In this document: one piece after another, positions 1 to 8,165 of the stretch
How positions within the stretch are numbered: the stretch's first letter is position 1
Layout: each line of letters begins with the position of its first letter
NCBI GenBank assembly: GCA_021845805.1
Contig: JAJZVD010000011.1
Location: forward strand, 1-64,000
Direction: 5' to 3'
Length of the DNA stretch: 64,000 nt
Source: Pseudomonadota bacterium
GTDB taxonomy: Bacteria > Pseudomonadota > Alphaproteobacteria > Rhodobacterales > Rhodobacteraceae
The notes under the pieces: generated by a model
What the model saw: the letters and a program-made list of their open reading frames with translations, nothing else
Databases searched by the model: none
Told to the model about the DNA's origin: nothing
Translations under genes and position numbers: made by a program

Positions 1-1
1 G

Positions 2-847
2 ACCGGGCCGAACGGCACGATCGCGCTGGCCGAGGTGGTGGCGGGGGGCCGCGCCGAAACGGTCGAGACGCCGCTTCTGTTTCTCTGCGCGGGGGCGGTG
101 CAGACGCCGCGGCTTCTGCTGCTGTCGGCCAGCGCCGACCTGCCGGGCGGGGTGGCCAACAGTTCGGGGCAGGTGGGGCGCAACTTCATGGAAACGCTGA
201 TGTGGCGGTCGTCGGGGCTGGTGCCGGGGCTGGCCGGAAGCCACCGCGGCCTGCCCGCCGATGCGATCTGCTGGGCGCCCGATGCGGGCGATCCGGGCGG
301 CTTCCGGCTGAACCACACCACGTTGGAGGCCGGGCTGAACGGCCCCATCGCCTATGCCAACCGGCTTTTGGCCGGGCATGGCGAGGCGCTGAAGGCGGCG
401 CTGCGCGCGCGGTTCGGCAGCGCGCTGGCGGTGGGGGCGATCGGCGAGGTTGTGCCCGACGCGCGGTCTGCCGTCACGCTGGACCCCGAACGCCGCGATG
501 CGCTGGGGCTGCCGGTGGCGCGGATCTCGTCGGTGCTGACCGAGGCCGCGCTGGCGCGGCTGCGCCGGATGGCGGCGGCCTGCCGGGCGGTTCTGGCCGA
601 GGCGGGGGCGGAACTGGCCGAAGAGGCCGGAAGCCGCGATGCCTTCACCGCCACGCATGTGTTCGGCACCGCGCGCATGGGCCGCGACCCCGCCACCTCG
701 GTCGCCGATCCGCTGGGCCGGTCGCATGACCACGCGAACCTGTGGATCGCGGATGCCAGCCTGTTCCCCGGCTCGGGCGGGGGCGAGTCGCCCTCGCTGA
801 CGATCATGGCGCTGGCGCTTCGGGCGGCGCGGGCCGCGGCGGGATAG
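2..847 (+). CDS. GMC-family FAD oxidoreductase, C-terminal part (5' truncated by window edge)
   Basis: The reading frame is open from the first bases of the window, so the start lies outside it; about 281 residues are visible. The C-terminal GMC domain is recognisable from THVFGTARMG, followed by a DPLGR stretch and LWIADASLFP, the usual lead-in to the flavin-binding C-terminal motif. GMC enzymes oxidise alcohols or sugars with FAD. One oddity: where family members usually have an Asn-Pro pair next to the catalytic His, this protein reads GESPSLTIMALALR, so the Asn position looks like Ser. The substrate cannot be inferred. A GntR regulator follows about 80 bases downstream, and a promoter between them suggests separate transcription. 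Confidence 0.85.
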   Translation, partial: TGPNGTIALAEVVAGGRAETVETPLLFLCAGAVQTPRLLLLSASADLPGGVANSSGQVGRNFMETLMWRSSGLVPGLAGSHRGLPADAICWAPDAGDPGGFRLNHTTLEAGLNGPIAYANRLLAGHGEALKAALRARFGSALAVGAIGEVVPDARSAVTLDPERRDALGLPVARISSVLTEAALARLRRMAAACRAVLAEAGAELAEEAGSRDAFTATHVFGTARMGRDPATSVADPLGRSHDHANLWIADASLFPGSGGGESPSLTIMALALRAARAAAG

Positions 848-865
848 GGGCGGCCCGTTTCCCCC

Positions 866-881
866 TATTGACATATCAATA
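866..881. promoter_or_regulatory. Palindromic operator upstream of the GntR-type regulator
   Basis: TATTGACATATCAATA has perfect 6-base arms (TATTGA/TCAATA) around a 4-base centre. It overlaps the -35 hexamer of the candidate promoter for the GntR gene, as expected for an autoregulatory operator of a dimeric GntR protein. It is the only AT-rich patch in this neighbourhood. Binding is inferred. Confidence 0.55.
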
Positions 882-895
882 TAGCATTATAGCAT
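868..895 (+). promoter_or_regulatory. Candidate sigma-70 promoter of the GntR regulator and catabolic operon
   Basis: A consensus TTGACA at 868-873 is followed after 16 bases by TAGCAT (890-895), in an AT-rich island inside very GC-rich DNA. It lies about 35 bases upstream of the GntR start codon and overlaps the palindrome at 866-881. Confidence 0.5.
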
Positions 896-930
896 TTCGA
901 CTCGAGGCAACGCCCTCGGACGAAAGGCCC

Positions 931-1746
931 ATGTGCATGGACAAGCCTGTTCTGGATACCCGCGGCGGCATTCCGCTGTTTCATCAGGTGGCCGTTCTTC
1001 TGCGCGACCGGATCCTGTCGGGTGCCCATGCCGAGGGCGACCGCCTGCCGTCCGAGGCCGAGCTGTGCGAGGCCTATGGCGTGTCGCGCATCACGGCGAA
1101 GCGGGCGCTGGACGAGCTGGCCGCCGAGGGGCTGGTGATCCGCGCGCGCGGGCGCGGCACCGTGGTGCGGCGCGCCGCGGGCGTGGTTCCGTTCGAGGTT
1201 TCGGTCGATGGCTGGATCGAGAACATCTCGCGCATGGGCGAGATGACGACGGTGGAGCTGCTGGAATTCGACTACCGCCGGGCGCCGCAATCCGTGGCGC
1301 GCGAGCTGGAACTGGCCCCCGAGACCGAGGTGCAGCGCTCGATCCGGGTGCGTGCGCGCGACGGGGTGCCGCTGTCCTGGCTGGAAACCTGGGTGCCCGC
1401 CGACATCGGGCGCAGCTACACGGCGGCCGACATGGGCGCCAAGCCGCTGTTGCATCTGCTGGAACGGGCCGGTGTGAAGGTGGCCGCGGCGCAGCAGACG
1501 ATTACCGCATCGCTGGCGGTGCCGCAGGTCGCGCAGGCGCTGAAGGTGCAGACCGGCGCCGCGCTGCTGGACGTGCGGCGGGTGGTGCGCGACCGGGCGG
1601 GGCGGCCGGTCGAGTACATCTCGATCCTCTACCGGCCCGACCTTTACCGCTTTGCGATGAACCTGACCCGGGTCGCGGGCGACGACGGCGCGCGTTGGGC
1701 GGCGGACAATCCGCCAACGCGCCCCGCCGAAACGGCGACAGGATGA
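931..1746 (+). CDS. GntR-family transcriptional regulator (HutC/UTRA subfamily)
   Basis: 271 residues, typical for the subfamily. The N-terminal winged helix-turn-helix is clear (PLFHQVAVLLRDRILSG, then LPSEAELCEAYGVSRITAKR). The C-terminal UTRA effector domain runs from about residue 80 (VPFEVSVDGWIENI) to the end (EYISILYRPDLYRFAM). I chose ATG 931 because GAAAGG lies just upstream and the wHTH begins soon after; the frame is open further upstream only as read-through of the preceding gene. It is encoded just before an ABC transporter and catabolic operon on the same strand, so it probably represses that operon and is relieved by the substrate or an intermediate. The palindrome at 866-881 is the likely operator. 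Confidence 0.88.
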   Translation: MCMDKPVLDTRGGIPLFHQVAVLLRDRILSGAHAEGDRLPSEAELCEAYGVSRITAKRALDELAAEGLVIRARGRGTVVRRAAGVVPFEVSVDGWIENISRMGEMTTVELLEFDYRRAPQSVARELELAPETEVQRSIRVRARDGVPLSWLETWVPADIGRSYTAADMGAKPLLHLLERAGVKVAAAQQTITASLAVPQVAQALKVQTGAALLDVRRVVRDRAGRPVEYISILYRPDLYRFAMNLTRVAGDDGARWAADNPPTRPAETATG

Positions 1747-1840
1747 GCAAGACCCCGCGACACCTCCTCCAAGACACCTAACCCTGACAACGACACGGCG
1801 GACCCGCCGCCGGATGGCCCTGAAACAGAGAGGAACTGCG

Positions 1841-3061
1841 ATGACGAGAGCGTTGAAAGGCGGCCTGGACCGCCGCACCTTCCTGGCCGGAACCGCGGCC
1901 ATCACCGGCGCGCTGGCCGCGCCCGGGCTTCTGCGGGCGGCACCCGCCCCGGTGAAGATCGGCCTGATCCACCCGGTCACCGGCGCGCTGTCCTATTCGG
2001 GCGCCCAGTGCCGCGCGGGCGGCCAGATGGCGATCGATGACATCAACGCGGCGGGCGGCATCACGTCGCTGGGCGGCGCGCAGATCGAGGCGATCCTGGG
2101 CGACAGCCTGTCGAAGCCCGATGTCGGCGCTTCGGAAACGGCCAAGGCCGTCGAGGCGGGCGCGGCGGGGATCGTGGCGGGCTACGCCTCGGCCATCACG
2201 CTGGCCACCGCGCAGGAGGCGGCCAAGACCAACACCCCGCATATCGTGGATGTCGGCGTGACCGATGGCATCATCGCGCTTGGCCTGAAGAACGTGTTCC
2301 GCTTCAGCCCCGGCTACGGCAAGATCGCGCAGGACGCGGTGACCGCGCTGGACGAGATCAACAAGGCCGCGGGCGCGCCCGCCAAGACGGTGGTGATCGT
2401 CCACGAGGATTCGGCCTTCGGGACCGGCACGGCGAAGCTTTTGGCGACCGAACTGCCCAAGCATGGCTTCGAGATCCTGAAGGTGATCGCCCATCCGACA
2501 CCGACGCGCGATTTCACCAACATCGCGTTGCAGGTGAAGGCCGCGAACCCCGACATCATCATCCCGGCCAACTATTACAACGAATACGTCCTGTTCGCCC
2601 GCACGATCCAGCAGCAGCAGATCAAGCCGAAGGCGATCTATTCGGTGCTGGGCGGGGCGGCTTCGTCCTACAAGTTCGTCAAGGAATTCCCCGAGGCCGC
2701 CGAGGGGGTGATGGACACCAACCACTGGTTCAACCCGCTGTCGCCGCTGGCACAGGCCCGCAAGGCCGCGACCGAGGCAAAGGGGCTGTTCTACACCTAC
2801 GAGGTCTATCTGACCTACAACGCGGTCGCCCTTCTGGCCGACGCGATCGAGCGGGCGGGGTCGACCGACAAGGACAAGGTGATCGCCGCGCTGAACAGTT
2901 CCACCTGGGACAAGCACGGGATGCCCTATGGCCCGACGCAGTTCGTGAACGGCCAGAACACCGGCGCGCAGGCGGTGAACACGCAGGTTCTGGGGGGCAA
3001 GATCGAGGTGATCCGCCCGGCCGAGTTCGCCTCGGCCAAGGTCAAGTTCCCGCTGGCCTGA
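1841..3061 (+). CDS. ABC transporter substrate-binding protein, branched-chain amino acid/amide type (Tat-exported)
   Basis: 406 residues of the periplasmic-binding-protein type I fold used by LIV/HAAT transporters (mature start APVKIGLIHPVTGALSYSGA). A twin-arginine signal is visible at the N terminus (DRRTFLAG followed by an Ala/Leu-rich segment ending LLRAAPAP), so export of a folded protein by Tat is likely. ATG 1841 is preferred over the upstream in-frame ATG at 1814 because AGAGAGGA precedes it at good spacing and the Tat motif then sits near the N terminus. It heads an operon with two permeases and two ATPases. The ligand is unknown; the downstream enzymes suggest a carboxylate, cyclic amide or hydantoin-like compound rather than an ordinary branched-chain amino acid. 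Confidence 0.9.
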   Translation: MTRALKGGLDRRTFLAGTAAITGALAAPGLLRAAPAPVKIGLIHPVTGALSYSGAQCRAGGQMAIDDINAAGGITSLGGAQIEAILGDSLSKPDVGASETAKAVEAGAAGIVAGYASAITLATAQEAAKTNTPHIVDVGVTDGIIALGLKNVFRFSPGYGKIAQDAVTALDEINKAAGAPAKTVVIVHEDSAFGTGTAKLLATELPKHGFEILKVIAHPTPTRDFTNIALQVKAANPDIIIPANYYNEYVLFARTIQQQQIKPKAIYSVLGGAASSYKFVKEFPEAAEGVMDTNHWFNPLSPLAQARKAATEAKGLFYTYEVYLTYNAVALLADAIERAGSTDKDKVIAALNSSTWDKHGMPYGPTQFVNGQNTGAQAVNTQVLGGKIEVIRPAEFASAKVKFPLA

Positions 3062-3130
3062 CCGTGACCCCGGGGTGGCCCCGCATCGGGGCTGCCCCCT
3101 TCCCCCCCCTCCGCGCAGGGCGCAAGAGCG

Positions 3131-4003
3131 ATGCTGAACCTGACAATCCTGTGGCCCGCGATCCTGAACGGGGTGACGACCGGCGCGCTTTACGCGCTGA
3201 TCGCGCTGGGGCTGACGCTGATCTACGGCGTTCTGCACATCATCAACTTTGCCCATGGGGCGCTGCTGATGGTGGGGCTTTATGCGGTCTATTTCCTGTT
3301 CCGGTTCCTGGGGCTTGATCCCTATGTCTCGCTTCTCGTGGTGCCGCCGGCGATGTTCGTGCTGGGCTACGCGCTTCAGCGCGGCATCATCAGCCGTGCG
3401 GCGCATGGGCGAGACGAAAACATCCTGCTGGTCACGCTGGGCCTGTCGATCGTGATCGAGAACCTGGCGCTGATGCTGTTCTCGTCGGACACCCAGACGG
3501 TCGACACCGCCTACGGCTTTGCCACGGTCGACGTGCTGGGCGCGTTCATCCCGGTGCCGAAGGCGGTGGCCTTCGCGGGCGCGGTGGTCTCCGCGCTGGC
3601 GCTGTGGCTGTTCATGGCGCGCACCGATCTGGGCCGCGCCATCCGCGCCGTCGCGAAAGAGCGCAAGGGCGCGCGGCTGGTGGGCATTGATGTCGAGCAT
3701 GTCTATGCCATGAGCTTCGGGATCGGCGTGGGTGTGCTGGGCATCGCGGCCTGCCTCTTGCTGCCCAGCTATTACGTCACGCCGCAGGTGGGCCACGGCT
3801 TCATCCTGATCGCCTTCACCATCGTGGTGCTGGGCGGCATGGGCAGTTTCGTGGGCGCCCTGATCGGCGGGATCATCATCGGCGTGGTCGAGGCGATCGG
3901 CGGGCTGATGCTGGGCGAGAGCCTGGGGCAGATCGGGATTTTCGCGATCTTCATCCTGATCCTGCTGTTCCGCCCGCAGGGCCTGCTGGGCCAGCGGGGA
4001 TGA
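3131..4003 (+). CDS. livH: ABC transporter permease, LivH family
   Basis: 290 residues, strongly hydrophobic, with about eight membrane spans. The family signature is visible early: NGVTTGALYALIALGLTLIYG followed by INFAHGALLMVG. The cytoplasmic loop RAVAKERKGARLVGIDVEHV contacts the ATPase in this family. It pairs with the LivM-type permease that follows after 7 bases to form the transmembrane channel of the HAAT importer. The symbol denotes family membership only; the substrate is unassigned. Confidence 0.9.
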   Translation: MLNLTILWPAILNGVTTGALYALIALGLTLIYGVLHIINFAHGALLMVGLYAVYFLFRFLGLDPYVSLLVVPPAMFVLGYALQRGIISRAAHGRDENILLVTLGLSIVIENLALMLFSSDTQTVDTAYGFATVDVLGAFIPVPKAVAFAGAVVSALALWLFMARTDLGRAIRAVAKERKGARLVGIDVEHVYAMSFGIGVGVLGIAACLLLPSYYVTPQVGHGFILIAFTIVVLGGMGSFVGALIGGIIIGVVEAIGGLMLGESLGQIGIFAIFILILLFRPQGLLGQRG

Positions 4004-4010
4004 GGGCAGG

Positions 4011-4970
4011 ATGACAAGGCTTTCCCTTCTTCTGGTGGTCTTTGCCGCGCTGGCGCTGGTGCCGCTGGTCGTGACGTCGGAGTTCTGGCTGAACGTCTGC
4101 GTGCTGACCCTGTTCTCGGCGCTGATCGGGCAGGCGTGGAACATCCTGGGCGGCTATGCCGGGCAATTCAGCTTCGGCCATGCGCTGTTTTTCGGGGTGG
4201 GTGCCTATACGGTGGCGGCGTTGCAGGTGCGGCTGGGGGTGAACCCCTGGATCGGGCTGGTGCTGGGCGGGGCGCTGGGGGCTGCGGTGGCGGTGGCGGT
4301 GGGCTGGCTGACGTTCCGCTACGGTCTGCGGGGGTCCTATTTCGCGCTGGTGACGCTGGCCTTCGCCGAAGTATTCCGCATCCTCGCCAATTCGATCCCC
4401 TGGCTCGGCGCGGGCGAGGGGATGATGATCAAGCTCGCGGCAGGGCCCGGGATGCTGCAATTCAAGAACCTGGCCAACTATTACTGGCTGCTGCTGGCGA
4501 TGACGCTGGCCTGCTTTCTGGCGGTGTGGTGGCTTGACCGCTCGCGGCTGGGGGCGCGGATGCTGGCGGTGCGCGACAACGAGGACGCCGCCGCCGCCAT
4601 CGGGGTGGATGCCTTCGCGGTCAAGTTGCAGGCGATGGCGCTGTCGGGGCTGTTCATGGGGCTGGCCGGGGTCTTTTACGCGCAGCGCTACCTTTACCTT
4701 GATCCGGGGCTCGCCTTCGGGCCGACCGAGTCGGTCGAGGCCCTGCTGGTGGCCATCGTGGGCGGCATCGGCTCGCTCTTCGGCCCGCTGCTGGGTGCCA
4801 TCGTGCTGCACGCGCTGAGCGAGGCCGCGCAGGCGGCGCTTGGCGGCCTGCCGGGGGCGAATATGGTGATCTATGGCACGGTCCTGGTGCTGATGGTGCT
4901 GTTCCTGCCGCGGGGCCTTGCCAGCCTGTTCCGCCAGCGGCCGCAGCCGGTGGAGCCCCCCGATGCTTGA
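4011..4970 (+). CDS. livM: ABC transporter permease, LivM family
   Basis: 319 residues with multiple membrane spans. The LivM signature is visible (GQAWNILGGYAGQFSFGHALFFGVGAY in two overlapping parts) along with the ATPase-contact loop (ARMLAVRDNEDAAAAIGVDAF). The gene overlaps the start of the LivG-type ATPase by 8 bases, implying translational coupling. It is the second half of the transmembrane pore of this importer. Confidence 0.9.
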   Translation: MTRLSLLLVVFAALALVPLVVTSEFWLNVCVLTLFSALIGQAWNILGGYAGQFSFGHALFFGVGAYTVAALQVRLGVNPWIGLVLGGALGAAVAVAVGWLTFRYGLRGSYFALVTLAFAEVFRILANSIPWLGAGEGMMIKLAAGPGMLQFKNLANYYWLLLAMTLACFLAVWWLDRSRLGARMLAVRDNEDAAAAIGVDAFAVKLQAMALSGLFMGLAGVFYAQRYLYLDPGLAFGPTESVEALLVAIVGGIGSLFGPLLGAIVLHALSEAAQAALGGLPGANMVIYGTVLVLMVLFLPRGLASLFRQRPQPVEPPDA

Positions 4971-5706
4971 GCTGCGCCACCTGTCCAAGACCTTCGGCGG
5001 CCTGCGCGCGGTCGATGACGTGTCGCTGACGCTGGCCGAGGGCAGCATCGCCGCGCTGATCGGGCCGAACGGGGCGGGCAAGACCACGCTCTTTGCGCTG
5101 ATGACGGGGTTTCACCCCCCCTCGGGCGGCAGCGTGCATTTCCTGGGGCACGACGTGACGGGCGAGAAGCCCTTCCGCATCGCGCGGGCGGGGATGGTGC
5201 GGACCTTCCAGATCGTGCAGCCCTTCGCGGGCCAGACGGTGCGCGAGAACATCGCGGTCGGCGCGCATCTGCACATCGCTGACCGCGCCGCCGCGCTGGC
5301 CAAGGCCGAGGAGGTGGCGCGGAGGGTCGGGCTGGCCGACCGGCTGGACCGCGATGCCGCCGACCTGACGGTGGCCGGGCGCAAGCGGCTGGAGGTCGCG
5401 CGGGCGCTGGCCACAGAGCCGAAGCTGCTGCTGCTGGACGAGGTGATGGCCGGGCTGAACCCGTCGGAGATCCGCGACGTGATTCCGGTGATCCGGGCGA
5501 TCCGTGACAGCGGCATCACCATCCTGCTGATCGAGCATGTGATGCAGGCGGTGATGGAACTGGGCGAGCGGGCCTGGGTCTTGAACCAGGGCCGGCTGAT
5601 CGCCGAGGGCGCGCCGCGCGCGCTGGCCGCCGACCCGGTGGTGATCGAGGCCTATCTGGGGCAGGGGATGGCCCGGCGGCTGGCGAAGGGGCGTGGCGAT
5701 GCTTGA
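4963..5706 (+). CDS. livG: ABC transporter ATP-binding protein, LivG family
   Basis: 247 residues. Walker A is GPNGAGKTTLFALMTG, the signature region is degenerate (LTVAGRKRLEVARAL, as usual for LivG) and Walker B is LLLLDEVMAGLN. ATG 4963 (MLELRHLSKTFGGLRAVDDVS) is the natural family start; an in-frame ATG further upstream at 4918 lies inside the permease gene and is rejected. It overlaps both neighbours, so the five transporter genes form one translational unit. Confidence 0.9.
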   Translation: MLELRHLSKTFGGLRAVDDVSLTLAEGSIAALIGPNGAGKTTLFALMTGFHPPSGGSVHFLGHDVTGEKPFRIARAGMVRTFQIVQPFAGQTVRENIAVGAHLHIADRAAALAKAEEVARRVGLADRLDRDAADLTVAGRKRLEVARALATEPKLLLLDEVMAGLNPSEIRDVIPVIRAIRDSGITILLIEHVMQAVMELGERAWVLNQGRLIAEGAPRALAADPVVIEAYLGQGMARRLAKGRGDA

Positions 5707-6400
5707 GGTTTCCGCCCTGCGGGCCGGGTACGGACCGGTCGAGATCCTCCGCGGCGTCTCGCTTGATCTTGCGGCGGGCGAGATCGTGGCGCTTCTGGGT
5801 GCGAACGGGGCGGGCAAGACCACGTTCAACGGCGTGCTGGCCGGGCTCTTGCGGGCCCGGGCGGGGGCCGTGAGCTTCGAGGGCGCGGCGCTTCCGGCGG
5901 GCGACCCGAAGGCTGCGCTGGATGCGGGCATCGTGCTGGTGCCCGAGGGGCGGCACATCTTCCCCAATCTGACGGTGCGCGAGAACCTGTGGCTGGGCGG
6001 CTACCGGCGCGGGCGGGCGAACCGGGGGCGGAACCTCGAGCGGGTGCTCGACACCTTTCCGCGCCTGCGCGAACGGCTGGGCCAGCGCGCGGGCACCATG
6101 TCGGGCGGCGAACAGCAGATGGTGGCGATCGGCCGCGGCCTGATGGCCGAGCCGCGGCTGCTGATCCTGGACGAGCCGAGCCTTGGCCTGTCGCCGCTGA
6201 TGGTCGAGGAGATGTTCGCGCTGATCGGGCGGCTGAACGGGCAGGGCCTTTCGATCCTGCTGGTGGAACAGAACGTGCATCTGACGCTGGACATCGCGCA
6301 CCGGGGCTTCGTGATGGAAAACGGCCGCATCACCGCCGCGGGCACGGCGGCCGCGCTGGCGTCCGACCCCGAGCTTCAGCGCAGCTATCTGGGGGTATGA
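5699..6400 (+). CDS. livF: ABC transporter ATP-binding protein, LivF family
   Basis: 233 residues. Walker A is GANGAGKTTFNGVLAG, the signature is TMSGGEQQMVAIGRGLM and Walker B is LLILDEPSLGLSP, followed by the switch region ILLVEQNVHLTLDIAHRGFV. ATG 5699 is chosen over GTG 5693 because GAAGGGG sits about 7 bases upstream. It overlaps livG by 8 bases. With LivG it powers the importer. The gene directly after it begins a set of metabolic enzymes with no gap, tying transport to catabolism. Confidence 0.9.
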   Translation: MLEVSALRAGYGPVEILRGVSLDLAAGEIVALLGANGAGKTTFNGVLAGLLRARAGAVSFEGAALPAGDPKAALDAGIVLVPEGRHIFPNLTVRENLWLGGYRRGRANRGRNLERVLDTFPRLRERLGQRAGTMSGGEQQMVAIGRGLMAEPRLLILDEPSLGLSPLMVEEMFALIGRLNGQGLSILLVEQNVHLTLDIAHRGFVMENGRITAAGTAAALASDPELQRSYLGV

Positions 6401-6401
6401 G

Positions 6402-7670
6402 ATGGCGATGACCCTTGCCGAAAAGCTGATCGCCCGCGCGGCGGGGCGCGATGCGGTGCGGGCGGGCGAGATCGTGACCGCGCGCGTGGACCTTGCGATG
6501 ATCCACGACAGCGGCGGCCCCCGCCGGGTAGAGCCGATCCTGAAACGGCTGGGCGTGGGCCTGTGGGACCGCGACCGGGTGGTGCTGATCTCGGATCACT
6601 ATGTGCCGGGCGACGATCCCGATGGCGCGGCGATCCTTGGGCTGACCCGCGACTGGGCGCGGCGCCACGGCGTGACCTTCCACGACGGGCAGGGGATCTG
6701 CCATGTCGTGCTGCCCGAACGCGGCCATGTGGCGCCGGGGATGTTCATCACCGGCGGCGACAGCCATTCGCCCACCGGCGGGGCTTTCGGCGCCTACATG
6801 TTCGGCATCGGCGCGACCGAGATGGCGGGGGTTCTGGCCACGGGCGAGATCTGGGTGCGGGTGCCCGAGACCATCGCGCTGGACTGGCAGGGGCGGCTGC
6901 CGCGCGGGGTTCTGGCCAAGGACATGATCCTGGCGATGTGCGGCCGGCTTGGCATGGATGGCGGGCGGTATCAGGCGATCGAATACACCGGCCCCGCGGT
7001 GCGGGCGCTGGGGATGCAGGAACGGATGACACTGTCGAACATGGCGGCCGAGCTTGGCGCGCAGGCGGGGCTGATCGCGCCGGACGCGGTGACGGCGGAT
7101 TATGTCCGCGCGGCGGGAGGCGACCCGGGCGACTGGGCGCGCTGGCAGGGTGATGCGGGCGCGCCGGTGGCGGAACGGCACACCTTCGACGCCTCGACAC
7201 TCGCCCCTCAGGTGGCCGCGCCGCATTCGCCGGCCAATGCGGGCGACGTGGGCGATCAGGCGGGGCAGGGGCTGGACGTGGTCTATATCGGGGCCTGCAC
7301 GGGGGCGAAACATGCAGACCTTGCCGCGGCGGCCGAGATCCTGCGCGGCAAGCGGCTGGCAAAGGGCATCCGGCTGATGGTCGCCCCCGCCTCGCGCCGC
7401 GATCAGGACCGGGCGGCGGCGGAAGGGATCATGGGCGTCTTCGAGGACGCAGGCGCCACGATCCTGCCCAATGCCTGCGGCATCTGCGCGGGCTATGGCG
7501 GCGCGCGGCTGGGGGCCGACATCCGCTGCCTGTCCACCACCGCGCGGAACTTCAAGGGGCGGATGGGCGATGCCTCCAGCCGGGTCTGGCTGTCCTCGCC
7601 CTATACCGCCGCGGCGTCGGCCATCGAGGGGCGGATCGCCGATCCCCGCCCGCATCTGGAGGGCCGCTGA
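6402..7670 (+). CDS. Aconitase/3-isopropylmalate dehydratase family, large subunit (dimethylmalate dehydratase-like)
   Basis: 422 residues, matching the stand-alone large subunits of the LeuC/homoaconitase/2,3-dimethylmalate dehydratase group. The active-site segment GGDSHSPTGGAFGAYMFG is present, as are the three [4Fe-4S] cysteines: one in the CTGAKHADL segment and two in NACGICAGYGG. The enzyme should dehydrate or isomerise a substituted malate. It is followed at once by its small subunit and then by a PEP-mutase/isocitrate-lyase-family lyase, the same set used for 2,3-dimethylmalate in clostridial nicotinate fermentation. It is not obviously the leucine-biosynthesis enzyme, because no leuB or leuA is nearby. 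The exact substrate is inference. Confidence 0.82.
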   Translation: MAMTLAEKLIARAAGRDAVRAGEIVTARVDLAMIHDSGGPRRVEPILKRLGVGLWDRDRVVLISDHYVPGDDPDGAAILGLTRDWARRHGVTFHDGQGICHVVLPERGHVAPGMFITGGDSHSPTGGAFGAYMFGIGATEMAGVLATGEIWVRVPETIALDWQGRLPRGVLAKDMILAMCGRLGMDGGRYQAIEYTGPAVRALGMQERMTLSNMAAELGAQAGLIAPDAVTADYVRAAGGDPGDWARWQGDAGAPVAERHTFDASTLAPQVAAPHSPANAGDVGDQAGQGLDVVYIGACTGAKHADLAAAAEILRGKRLAKGIRLMVAPASRRDQDRAAAEGIMGVFEDAGATILPNACGICAGYGGARLGADIRCLSTTARNFKGRMGDASSRVWLSSPYTAAASAIEGRIADPRPHLEGR

Positions 7671-7671
7671 C

Positions 7672-8163
7672 ATGGGGCGCATCTCGGGGCGCATCTGGAA
7701 ACTGGGCGACGACGTGGACACCGACGCGCTGGCGCCGGGGCGGTTCATGCACCGCCCGATGGCCGAACTGGCCGCGAACTGCCTGATCGACCTGTCGCCT
7801 GATTTCGCCGCGAACGCGCGCCCGGGCGACCTGATCGTGGCGGGGCGCAACTTTGGCATGGGGTCAAGCCGCGAACAGGCCGCGCAGGCGCTGAAGGACC
7901 GCGGGTTGCAGGGCGTGGTGGCCGAAAGCTTTGCGGGCATCTTCTACCGCAACGCGATCAACCTTGGCCTGCCGGTTTTCGTTGGCCGCGCGAGCGACCT
8001 GCCCGACGGGGCCGAGGCCACGCTGGACGCGGGCGCCGCGGTCCTGCGCCACGCGGGCGGGGCGGTGGCGCTGGAGCCGCTGCCCGACTTCCTGCTGGCG
8101 CTGATCCGTGACGGCGGCCTTGTTCCCCATCTTGAGAAAAGACTTGCAAAGGAGGGCCGCTGA
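7672..8163 (+). CDS. Aconitase/3-isopropylmalate dehydratase family, small subunit (swivel domain)
   Basis: 163 residues, the normal length for LeuD-type swivel subunits. Motifs: GRIWKLGDDVDTDALAPGRF at the N terminus, GRNFGMGSSREQAAQALK (the GSSRE substrate loop) and IFYRNAINLGLPV. ATG 7672 lies one base after the stop of the large subunit. The frame is open upstream but that part overlaps the large subunit and is rejected. Together the two subunits form a heteromeric Fe-S hydro-lyase. The missing leucine-pathway neighbours and the following lyase gene favour a catabolic role. Confidence 0.82.
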   Translation: MGRISGRIWKLGDDVDTDALAPGRFMHRPMAELAANCLIDLSPDFAANARPGDLIVAGRNFGMGSSREQAAQALKDRGLQGVVAESFAGIFYRNAINLGLPVFVGRASDLPDGAEATLDAGAAVLRHAGGAVALEPLPDFLLALIRDGGLVPHLEKRLAKEGR

Positions 8164-8165
8164 CC

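Noticed and set aside
1778-4144. Very long open frame antisense to the substrate-binding protein and permease
   Set aside because: His/Arg/Asp/Gln-rich shadow of high-GC coding sequence on the other strand, with no domain; both plus-strand genes are well supported.
6402-8163. leuCD of leucine biosynthesis
   Set aside because: No leuA or leuB is nearby, the genes sit inside a transporter/hydantoinase operon, and a PEP-mutase-family lyase follows.
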